A stretch of DNA of 5,540 nt from Anaerolineae bacterium (GTDB lineage Bacteria; Chloroflexota; Anaerolineae; Anaerolineales; UBA11858). The stretch lies in assembly GCA_003694235.1 (NCBI GenBank), contig RFKO01000095.1, positions 1 through 5,540 of the forward strand, read 5' to 3'. Shown here piece after piece: positions 1-5,540 of the stretch. The position numbers were made by a program, and so were the translations under genes. The stretch's first letter is position 1; each line of letters opens with the position of its first letter. The notes beneath the pieces were generated by a model. The model was not told the DNA's origin. It saw only the letters and a program-made list of their open reading frames with translations, and did no database searches.

Positions 1-8
1 CTGCCGAT

Positions 9-950
9 ATGCCCGCCATCATCCTGACGCGAGAACTCCGACGCGACTTCAAGAAAGTCACTGCCGTGGATGGCCTGAGCCTGGAAATCCAGCGCGGGGA
101 ACTGTTTGGGCTGGTCGGCCCAGACGGCGCGGGGAAAACCACGCTGCTGCGCCTGCTGGCCGGGTTGCTGGACATCAGCGCGGGCGAAGCGCAGGTGGCC
201 GGCTTCGACCTGAAAACCCAGGCCGAGGCGGTCAAGGCGCGCATCGGCTATATGGCACAGCGCTTCAGCCTCTACGCGCAGCTCTCAGTGGTCGAAAACC
301 TGACCTTCTTCGCCGAAATCTATGACGTCCCCCCTCTAGAGCGACAGGCGCGCATGGAACGTCTGTTGCAGTTCGCCGCACTGAGCGAGTTTCGCCATCG
401 GCGCGCCGCGCACCTATCCGGCGGAATGCAAAAGAAACTGGCGCTGGCCTGTTCCTTGATCCACCAGCCCGAAATTTTGCTCCTCGATGAGCCGACCACC
501 GGCGTGGATCCGATTTCGCGGCGAGAATTCTGGGATATTCTGACCGAACTGCACACCCAGGGCACCACCATCGTCATCAGCACTCCCTACATGGACGAGG
601 CCGACCGTTGTTCGCGCGTCGGCCTGATGTATCGGGGCAGGCTGGTCGCCTGCGATACCCCTCAGGCGTTGCGCAACAGTCTGGGCGCCGAGGTCATCGA
701 AATCCTGCCCGCCGACTGGCGCGCCGCCCGCCATCTGCTGGCCTCACTGGAGGGCGTGCGCGAGGTGCAGACCTACGGCGAAGCGCTGCACATTCTGGTG
801 GACAACGCCGCCGAACGCATGGCCCAAATCGCCGACGCGCTGGAGGCTCAGGACATCGCCTATCGCGGCCTGCGGCGCACCACCCCGCGCATGGAGCAGA
901 CCTTCATCTCCCTCATCCGCCGGCTGGAAAGCGAGAGCACATCCTCATGA
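9..950 (+). CDS. ABC transporter ATPase 1, like the N-terminal half of YbhF (switch His replaced by Pro)
   Basis: Cytoplasmic nucleotide-binding subunit that should power the adjacent ABC-2 permeases. The 313 residues show, in order, Walker A GPDGAGKTT (37-45), Q-loop Gln84 in YMAQRFSLY, signature LSGGM (136-140), Walker B ILLLDEP (156-162) with catalytic Glu161, D-loop GVDP (165-168), and a switch region STPYMDEAD (191-199) where Pro193 replaces the usual His. A C-terminal domain of about 90 residues ends in the MEQTFI motif. As I recall E. coli YbhF, its N-terminal half also has the Asp-containing Walker A and no switch His, so this looks like that half as a separate protein. The start at 9 matches the start of ATPase 2 column for column. 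However, only eight bases lie upstream, the frame is open to the window edge, and a ribosome binding site cannot be judged. It overlaps permease 1 by four bases, which suggests translational coupling. Confidence 0.95.
   Translation: MPAIILTRELRRDFKKVTAVDGLSLEIQRGELFGLVGPDGAGKTTLLRLLAGLLDISAGEAQVAGFDLKTQAEAVKARIGYMAQRFSLYAQLSVVENLTFFAEIYDVPPLERQARMERLLQFAALSEFRHRRAAHLSGGMQKKLALACSLIHQPEILLLDEPTTGVDPISRREFWDILTELHTQGTTIVISTPYMDEADRCSRVGLMYRGRLVACDTPQALRNSLGAEVIEILPADWRAARHLLASLEGVREVQTYGEALHILVDNAAERMAQIADALEAQDIAYRGLRRTTPRMEQTFISLIRRLESESTSS
947..950 (+). promoter_or_regulatory. ATGA stop-start overlap, translational coupling site
   Basis: The stop codon TGA of ATPase 1 (948-950) lies inside the start of permease 1 (ATG 947-949). 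Such overlaps normally let terminating ribosomes restart on the next gene and tie the amounts of the two subunits together. The sequence just upstream has only purine-rich fragments (GGAAAGCGAGAG, 926-937) and no clear Shine-Dalgarno core at good spacing. Coupling itself is inferred. Confidence 0.75.
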
Positions 951-2077
951 AAAGCGCACACATCCTGGCCGTCACCCGCAAAGAGATTCGCCACATCCTG
1001 CGCGACCGGGGCACGCTGATCACGGTCATCTTCACGCCGGTGCTGCTGTTGATGTTCATGGCCTATGCCCTCACCGTGGACATCCAGCATGTCTCCCTGG
1101 CCGTGTTGGATTATGATCAAAGCCCAACCTCGCGCGCCTTCGTGCAGCAAATCACCGCAGGGAGCGACCTGGATCTGTATGGTTTTGTCGCCTCCTACGA
1201 GGAAGTGGAGCGCCTGCTGGTGAGAGGCGAGATCAAAGCCGCCCTGGTCATCGGGCCGACATTTGCCAACGATCTGCAAACGCTGCGCGGCCTGCCGTTG
1301 CAGGTGATCATAGATGGCACCGAGCCGGATAGCGGCGGCTTTGCCGTGGATCACATCGCGCGGCGGGCCGAAACCTTCGTCACCCAGGCGCTGGCCAACC
1401 AGCTCCGTCAGCTGGGGATTGACGAGCGCGCCCTGACCCCCATCGACATCCGCATCCGCGCCTGGTTCAACCCCGGCCTCAAACCGCGCAACGATCTGAT
1501 CCCCGGCCTGATCTCGATGATCCTGGGCATGCCGGCGCTCTCGGTGGCGCTGGCACTGGCACACGAGCGCGAGCACGGCACGCTGGAGCAGTTGATGGCC
1601 ACGCCAATCGGCCGCGGCGAATTACTGATCGGCAAAATGCTACCCTACCTGCTGGTAGGCCTGGTGGATGTGGTGCTGATCCCCCTGCTCGCCATCGCCT
1701 GGTTCGACATCCGACTCAACGGCAGTTTTCTGCTGTACTTTATGCTCTCCGCCGTCTTTCTGTTCGCCATCCTCAGCCTGGGAATCCTGCTGGGGGTGTT
1801 CATGCCCTCGCAGGCCTCTGCCCTGGCGCTTTCCTTCCTGGTGATTTTCTTCCCCGGTTTTTTCCTGACCGGCATCTTCTTCCCGCTGGTCTCGCTACCA
1901 GAGCTCGTCCGCCTGGAGGCCATGTTCCTGCCCGGCACGCCCTACGCCATCATCACACGCGGCATCTTCCTGCCCGCCCTGGGGATAGCGGAACTGTGGC
2001 CCTACGTCGTCATGCTGCTCTTCCAGGGCGTGATGTTCACCGGCATCGCCGCGCTCTTCTTCCGCAAAAAGCTATGA
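947..2077 (+). CDS. ABC-2 type permease 1, YbhS-like
   Basis: Integral membrane subunit of the exporter, 376 residues, normal length for the ABC2_membrane_3 group. It begins with a basic amphipathic stretch (about 1-20, RKEIRHILRD). TM1 follows at about 22-44, then a large extracytoplasmic domain (about 45-183) containing LDYDQSPTSRAF and RAWFNP. Five more helices lie at about 185-206, 229-253, 260-283, 291-313 and 348-371. The motif EREHGTLEQLMATP (207-220) after TM2 is the conserved ABC-2 exporter loop thought to contact the ATPases, and FFPGFFLTGIFFPLVSLP (301-318) is the typical ABC-2 signature near TM5. The ATG at 947 is preferred over the far longer open frame because it forms an ATGA overlap with ATPase 1 and opens directly with the family N-terminus. 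No strong Shine-Dalgarno site precedes it, as expected for coupled translation. It resembles recalled YbhS more than YbhR. Substrate unknown. Confidence 0.94.
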   Translation: MKSAHILAVTRKEIRHILRDRGTLITVIFTPVLLLMFMAYALTVDIQHVSLAVLDYDQSPTSRAFVQQITAGSDLDLYGFVASYEEVERLLVRGEIKAALVIGPTFANDLQTLRGLPLQVIIDGTEPDSGGFAVDHIARRAETFVTQALANQLRQLGIDERALTPIDIRIRAWFNPGLKPRNDLIPGLISMILGMPALSVALALAHEREHGTLEQLMATPIGRGELLIGKMLPYLLVGLVDVVLIPLLAIAWFDIRLNGSFLLYFMLSAVFLFAILSLGILLGVFMPSQASALALSFLVIFFPGFFLTGIFFPLVSLPELVRLEAMFLPGTPYAIITRGIFLPALGIAELWPYVVMLLFQGVMFTGIAALFFRKKL

Positions 2078-2100
2078 CCGTACTTACGCACTTCGGGAGA

Positions 2101-2148
2101 AACTCCGTGAAATTATCAGCAAATCTCGGTGAACTCCGTGTCTCCGTG
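2101..2148 (+). repeat. Degenerate CTCCGTG direct repeats in the permease 1-permease 2 gap
   Basis: CTCCGTG occurs three times (2103-2109, 2134-2140, 2142-2148). The first two share the longer unit AACTCCGTG and the last two follow each other with a period of 8. More diverged relatives (CTCGGTG at 2125-2131, CTGCGTAACTCC at 2155-2166) fill the rest of the 94-base gap. The bases 2078-2100 show nothing recognisable. Read on the other strand the core is CACGGAGACACGGAG. I recall this kind of tract from intergenic regions of Chloroflexota and some other bacteria, but could not search. There is no clear hairpin or terminator, and no Shine-Dalgarno site before the next gene. Confidence 0.7.
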
Positions 2149-2171
2149 GTTCAACTGCGTAACTCCTGACT

Positions 2172-3293
2172 ATGAAACGCATCCTGGCGCTGGTCAAGAA
2201 AGAATTCATCCATCTGCGCAACGACTGGTGGCTGCCGGCCTTCATGCTGATCGGCGGTATGATGGAACTGGTGCTGGTCGCCTGGGCGACCTCTCGCCCG
2301 ATCACCAACCTGCCTCTTGTGGTGGTGGACTACGACCGCAGTGCGGCCAGCCGCGCCTTCGTACAGGCGCTCGAAAACACGGGCACGTTTGACTTCCAGG
2401 GTTACGCCCCCGACGAGGAAAGCGTCCGTCAGGCGCTCACCCGCGGCGAGATCAACACCGCAGTGATCATCCCGCCGGATTACAGCCTGCAGATACACGA
2501 TCCTCGCGGGCAGGCGCAGGTCGCAGTGCTGCTCAACGGCGCAGAGAGCATCCCCGCCACCGAGGCTCGTCGCGCCATCGAGGGCGTGGCCTACGCCCTC
2601 AACCAGAAACTGGTGATCGAACGCCTGGGGCTGCCCGCGGACGAGTTTTCCAGCTTCGCCTTCAGCATGCGGGTGTGGTTCAACGAAACGCTCAAAGATG
2701 CGTATTACACCACCCCCGCCGAATTTGGGCTGATGCTGGAGTTCACCGCCCTGCTGTTCGCCGCCCTGGCTTTCACCCGCGAGCGCGAGCTGGGGACGCT
2801 GGAGCAACTGCTGGTGATGCCCTTCTCCTCAGCGGACCTGATTATAGGCAAAGCCATCCCGGTGGTCATCATCGGCTACAGCGACTTCCTGCTCATGTTG
2901 CTGCTGTTGCGATACATTTTCAAACTACCCATCCGCGGCTCGCTGCTCTTGCTGCTCATCGTGGCCTTCGGCTACCTGCTGGTGGAACTGAGCAAAGGGC
3001 TGGTGATCTCGGTCGTCGCCCGCACCCAACACCAGGCTTTCCTGCTGGTGATGCTGGTGGGCATGACCGACTTCATGTTCACCGGCTACGCTGCGCCGGT
3101 GGAAGGCATGCCGCTGGCTTTTCAGTGGCTGGCCAACTTCATCCCCGCCCACCACTGGCTGACCATTCTGCGCGGCATCCTGCTCAAAGGCGCCGGCCTG
3201 GACGTGCTTTGGCCCAACCTGCTGGCGCTGGCCGTCCTGGGCGCGGTGATCACTTTCTTCTCGCTGCGCTATGTCCGCCGGGTGCTGGATTGA
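2172..3293 (+). CDS. ABC-2 type permease 2, YbhR-like, with acidic residues in membrane helices
   Basis: Second membrane subunit, 373 residues, with the same architecture as permease 1. It has an amphipathic N-terminus (1-18), TM1 (about 20-40), an extracytoplasmic domain (about 41-180) with VVDYDRSAASRAF and RVWFNE, then TM2 to TM6 at about 184-202, 224-247, 255-282, 287-307 and 343-365. The ABC-2 loop motif ERELGTLEQLLVMP spans 204-217, and FTGYAAPVEGMP (303-314) is the signature near TM5. The stretch from ARTQHQAF through GAGLDVLW resembles the C-terminal third of recalled YbhR. It probably forms a heterodimer with permease 1. Odd points: WFNE replaces the usual WFNP, and acidic residues Glu32, Glu184, Glu190, Asp238, Glu272 and Asp300 fall in or at the edge of predicted helices. 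The start at 2172 fits the family N-terminus and the alignment with permease 1, although no Shine-Dalgarno site is visible upstream. Repeat tracts lie on both sides. Confidence 0.94.
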   Translation: MKRILALVKKEFIHLRNDWWLPAFMLIGGMMELVLVAWATSRPITNLPLVVVDYDRSAASRAFVQALENTGTFDFQGYAPDEESVRQALTRGEINTAVIIPPDYSLQIHDPRGQAQVAVLLNGAESIPATEARRAIEGVAYALNQKLVIERLGLPADEFSSFAFSMRVWFNETLKDAYYTTPAEFGLMLEFTALLFAALAFTRERELGTLEQLLVMPFSSADLIIGKAIPVVIIGYSDFLLMLLLLRYIFKLPIRGSLLLLLIVAFGYLLVELSKGLVISVVARTQHQAFLLVMLVGMTDFMFTGYAAPVEGMPLAFQWLANFIPAHHWLTILRGILLKGAGLDVLWPNLLALAVLGAVITFFSLRYVRRVLD

Positions 3294-3297
3294 GAGG

Positions 3298-3339
3298 GAC
3301 GACGGACGATGGACGATGGACGACAGACCGCAGACCAAT
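3298..3339 (+). repeat. Heptamer tandem repeat (GACGATG type), six units
   Basis: Starting five bases after the stop of permease 2, six consecutive 7-base units are GACGACG, GACGATG, GACGATG, GACGACA, GACCGCA and GACCAAT. The first four differ at only one or two positions and the last two are decayed. The final unit is shared with the nonamer tract that follows. The period of 7 is not a codon multiple, which argues against a coding origin. Tracts of this kind are, from memory, frequent between genes of Chloroflexota. Function unknown. Confidence 0.85.
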
Positions 3340-3377
3340 CCGACCACTTCGACCAACTCGACCAATCCGACCAATGC
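3333..3377 (+). repeat. Nonamer tandem repeat (GACCAATCC type), five units
   Basis: Five consecutive 9-base units are GACCAATCC, GACCACTTC, GACCAACTC, GACCAATCC and GACCAATGC. Weaker echoes (AACTAATGA, ACCAATGAA) run into the start of ATPase 2. The tract joins the heptamer repeat directly, so together they occupy nearly the whole gap between permease 2 and ATPase 2. Being a multiple of three, it stays open in the ATPase 2 frame and would encode a Thr/Asn/Pro/Ser-rich tail, but this is judged untranslated. There is no Shine-Dalgarno site in it. Confidence 0.85.
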
Positions 3378-3390
3378 AACTAATGAACCA

Positions 3391-4326
3391 ATGAATCCCG
3401 CCCTCCAGGTCACTTCCCTCACCAAACGCTTCGGCGATTTTACCGCCGTGGATCACATCTCGTTCGAGGTACAGCGCGGCGAAATTTTCGGCTTCCTGGG
3501 CCCAAACGGCGCAGGCAAGACCACCACCATCCGCATGATTCTGGGATTGCTGGCGCCGGACGAAGGCGAAATCGAGGTGCTCGGACAGGATGTGCGCAAA
3601 GACCCGGCCGGCATCCGCCCGCGCGTGGGATACATGTCCCAACGCTTCAGCCTGTACAACGACCTGACGGTGTTGCAAAACCTGCGCTTCTACGGCCGCG
3701 CCTATGGCCTGAGCAACCGCCGCCTGGAAGAGCGCATCGCCGCAGCGCTGGAACTGGCCGACCTGAAAGGGCGCGAACACATTAAAACCGGGGAACTCTC
3801 CGGGGGGTGGCGGCAGCGTCTCGCTCTGGGAGCAGCGATCCTCCACCAACCGGAGGTCATCTTTCTCGACGAACCCACCGCCGGCGTCGATCCCGTCTCC
3901 CGGCGCGCCTTCTGGGACCTGCTCTACCGCCTCATCCAGCAAGGCGTCACCATTTTCGTCACCACCCATTACATGGACGAAGCCGAACACTGTCACCGCC
4001 TGGCGTTCATCCAGCGCGGCCGCATCATCGCGCTGGGATCGCCTTCTGAGATCAAAGCGCAAAAAATGAGCGGCCAGATACTGGAAATCGCCTGTCAGAA
4101 CCCGTCCCAGGCCATGCAGGTGTTGTTGAACGCCCAGAAGCAGCAACTGCTACCGGTGACGGATATCGAGTTGTACGGCGCAATGATCCATATCGTAACC
4201 CCACAACCCAAGGCGGCCGGTGAGCGTATCGCTGCGTTGCTATCCGAAAATCACATCGCGCTGGAGAGCATCCAGACCATTGAACCCACGCTCGAAGATG
4301 TGTTCATCGCCGCCATGTCGGCATGA
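3391..4326 (+). CDS. ABC transporter ATPase 2, like the C-terminal half of YbhF (catalytically canonical)
   Basis: Second nucleotide-binding subunit, 311 residues, cytoplasmic. It has Walker A GPNGAGKTT (37-45), Q-loop Gln84 in YMSQRFSLY, signature LSGGW (136-140), Walker B VIFLDEP (156-162) with Glu161, D-loop GVDP (165-168), and switch His193 in TTHYMDEAE. Its C-terminal domain ends in LEDVFIAAM. Every motif has the same residue number as in ATPase 1, so the two are paralogues in register and probably pair as a heterodimer with this subunit supplying the complete active site. The Walker A Asn and the region after it match recalled YbhF's C-terminal half. The start at 3391 is chosen because it aligns with the ATPase 1 start. 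The ATG at 3271 would add 40 residues of repeat-derived sequence and overlap permease 2. No Shine-Dalgarno site precedes it, and out-of-frame ATGs lie at 3374 and 3383. It is followed by the fusion protein gene after 33 bases. Confidence 0.94.
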   Translation: MNPALQVTSLTKRFGDFTAVDHISFEVQRGEIFGFLGPNGAGKTTTIRMILGLLAPDEGEIEVLGQDVRKDPAGIRPRVGYMSQRFSLYNDLTVLQNLRFYGRAYGLSNRRLEERIAAALELADLKGREHIKTGELSGGWRQRLALGAAILHQPEVIFLDEPTAGVDPVSRRAFWDLLYRLIQQGVTIFVTTHYMDEAEHCHRLAFIQRGRIIALGSPSEIKAQKMSGQILEIACQNPSQAMQVLLNAQKQQLLPVTDIELYGAMIHIVTPQPKAAGERIAALLSENHIALESIQTIEPTLEDVFIAAMSA

Positions 4327-4346
4327 ACATCTGCCGCCTCGCGTAC

Positions 4347-4352
4347 AAGGAG
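4347..4352 (+). promoter_or_regulatory. Shine-Dalgarno site of the fusion protein gene
   Basis: AAGGAG lies seven bases before the ATG at 4360. It is the only strong ribosome binding site in the window and fixes the start of the fusion protein. Permease 2 and ATPase 2 have nothing comparable. Confidence 0.85.
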
Positions 4353-4359
4353 TTGACCG

Positions 4360-5540
4360 ATGAAAAAGTGTCCGCTGCTCACCATCATCCTCGCCCTGAC
4401 CGCTCTGCTGGCAGGCTGTAGCACCCTGCCAGCCTCTGAAGTTGAAGGTGTGATTCAGGCTTCCGGCGTGGTTGAAGCCCGCGAAGTCGCCATCTCGGCC
4501 GAGCAGGCCGGACGCGTGGCCGAAGTTTTCGTCGAAGAAGGGCAACCCGTCCAGCCAAACGAACCGCTATTCCGACTGGAAGACCCCATCCTGGAAGCTC
4601 AGATGAACCAGGCGAAGGCCGCGCTCGCGGTGGCGCAAGCGAACTACGACCTGGTGGCTGCGGGTTCGACCGAGCAACAGCGCCAGGCCGCCATCGCAGC
4701 AGCGCAGCTGGAAGTGATCGCCGCCCAGCAGGCGCTCGACGCGCTCTATCGCAACGCCGAGGTGGCGCTGGCCGAAGCGCAGCAGGCGGTGGCCAAAGCA
4801 CAAAAAGCGGTGGATACCGCCCAGAGACGCCTGAACAACCTGAAACGACAGGCCCCTCAGGAAGATATCGACCAGGCTTTCGCCAACATGGTGCTGGCCA
4901 AAGACGCGCTGGACAAAGCGCAAAAGGATTTCGACAAAGTTGCCGACAAACCGGAGGACAATCTGGAGCGCGCCGCGGCCCTCAGCGTGTTGGCGCAGGC
5001 GCGCAAGGAATACGAAGCCGCGGTTCGGCTGTACAACAACCTGACCTCCACCGGCAACGAACTCGACATCGCCCAGGCGGAAGCCGACCTGGCGCTCGCC
5101 CAGGCGCAGCTGGAAGCCGCCCGGCGCGAGGTGGAGAAGCGCCGCAATGGCCCCGATCCCGACGAGGTCGCCCTGGCGCAGGCCCGTCTGGAAAACGCAC
5201 AGGCTCAACTGGCCCTCGCCCAGGCCGAATCACCCACCCCGGAGGAACTGGCCGTTGCCCACGCTCAGATTGAAGTCGCCCAGGCCGACCTGCAAGCCAT
5301 TCAGGTGCTGATAGACAAATTGACCATTCACGCCCCGATGGCCGGCGTGGTCACCACACGCAACATAGACCCCGGCGAATTGATCCAGCCAGGGTTGACC
5401 GAGCTGGTCATCAGCAACCTGGATGAGCTGACGGTCACGGTGTATATCCCCGAAAGCCAGTACGGCCGCATCCACCTCGGCGATCAGGCCAGCGTCAGGG
5501 TGGACTCTTTCCTGGGAGAGACTTTCACCGCGCGCGTGAC
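4360..5540 (+). CDS. Lipoprotein membrane fusion protein, HlyD/YbhG-like, cut by the window end
   Basis: Periplasmic-adaptor type subunit that links the exporter to the cell exterior. The frame is open for 393 codons to the last base, so the C-terminus is missing. A short basic, hydrophobic signal ends in the lipobox LAGC with Cys20, predicting lipid attachment on the outer face of the cytoplasmic membrane. The first half of a lipoyl-type domain spans about 31-75 (SGVVEAREVAIS, then GRVAEVFVEEGQPV). A very long Ala/Gln/Glu-rich helical region covers about 77-320, followed by the second lipoyl half from about 321 (LTIHAPMAGVV, PGELIQPG). The start of the beta-barrel domain is VTVYIPESQYGRI and beyond. 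The helical region contains repeated breaks AGSTEQQ (101-107), APQEDID (165-171), NGPDPDEV (263-270) and ESPTPEEL (290-297), each followed by AQ-rich heptads. It is therefore longer than a simple hairpin. It lies last in the locus, the reverse of the E. coli order as I recall it. Confidence 0.93.
   Translation, partial: MKKCPLLTIILALTALLAGCSTLPASEVEGVIQASGVVEAREVAISAEQAGRVAEVFVEEGQPVQPNEPLFRLEDPILEAQMNQAKAALAVAQANYDLVAAGSTEQQRQAAIAAAQLEVIAAQQALDALYRNAEVALAEAQQAVAKAQKAVDTAQRRLNNLKRQAPQEDIDQAFANMVLAKDALDKAQKDFDKVADKPEDNLERAAALSVLAQARKEYEAAVRLYNNLTSTGNELDIAQAEADLALAQAQLEAARREVEKRRNGPDPDEVALAQARLENAQAQLALAQAESPTPEELAVAHAQIEVAQADLQAIQVLIDKLTIHAPMAGVVTTRNIDPGELIQPGLTELVISNLDELTVTVYIPESQYGRIHLGDQASVRVDSFLGETFTARV

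Noticed and set aside
608..946. In-frame upstream extension of permease 1, adding 113 residues
   Set aside because: The added part is Arg/Pro/Gly-rich and lies in another frame of ATPase 1. Permease family homology begins at the ATG at 947.
860..1576. Long antisense open frame opposite permease 1
   Set aside because: Gln/Asp/Gly/His-rich translation with no family features; an antisense shadow of a conserved gene. The same applies to the antisense frames at 2151-2807, 3250-4146 and 4567-5208.
2078..2171. Possible transcription terminator or promoter between the permeases
   Set aside because: I found no GC-rich hairpin followed by a T run and no convincing -35/-10 pair.
2129..2392. Small + strand open frame crossing from the repeat gap into permease 2
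   Set aside because: It is out of frame with permease 2, has no recognisable family features and no ribosome binding site.
3298..3377. CRISPR-like array
   Set aside because: Units of 7 and 9 bases follow each other without spacers, so this is a simple tandem repeat.
3271..3390. In-frame upstream extension of ATPase 2
   Set aside because: It would overlap permease 2 and translate the tandem repeats into a low-complexity Thr/Asn tail. The alignment with ATPase 1 starts at 3391.
2675..3394. Long + strand open frame over permease 2
   Set aside because: The Arg/Pro/His/Gly-rich composition is typical of an alternative frame in GC-rich DNA, and permease 2 is clearly the real gene.

Overview
The window is a GC-rich, almost fully coding stretch with all five genes on the + strand. 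It carries one transport locus: ABC ATPase 1, ABC-2 permease 1, ABC-2 permease 2, ABC ATPase 2, and a lipoprotein membrane fusion protein (HlyD/MFP family) that runs off the right edge. From recalled family sequences, the parts correspond to the Gram-negative YbhG-YbhF-YbhS-YbhR exporter. Here the double ATPase YbhF appears as two separate genes that flank the permease pair, and the fusion protein comes last instead of first.

Layout: ATPase 1 (9-950) overlaps permease 1 (947-2077) by ATGA. A 94-base gap with CTCCGTG-type direct repeats separates permease 1 from permease 2 (2172-3293). A 97-base gap made almost wholly of two tandem repeats, a heptamer GACGATG and a nonamer GACCAATCC, leads to ATPase 2 (3391-4326). 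A 33-base gap with a strong Shine-Dalgarno site precedes the fusion protein (4360 to the window end). I saw no RNA gene, CRISPR array, transposase, convincing promoter or terminator.

How it should work: the two ATPases probably pair as a heterodimer under a heterodimer of six-helix permeases. The fusion protein, anchored by a lipid on the outer face of the membrane, would extend the path outward. The pair is asymmetric. ATPase 2 has every canonical catalytic residue, whereas ATPase 1 has Pro at the switch-histidine position and Asp in its Walker A loop. Permease 2, unlike permease 1, has several acidic residues inside predicted membrane helices. The substrate cannot be read from the sequence; drugs, cations and lipids are all possible for this family.

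Organism: high GC, a split YbhF-type exporter and intergenic tandem repeats of the 'ctccgtgtctccgtgg' and 'gacgatggacgatgg' kind recall Chloroflexota (Anaerolineae-like) genomes. This is inference from memory of such genomes, not a search result. The system is a variant of a known exporter family and not an obviously new kind of system. Its unusual points are the split and rearranged ATPase, the catalytic asymmetry, the repeat-filled gaps on both sides of permease 2, and the long repeated coiled coil of the fusion protein.
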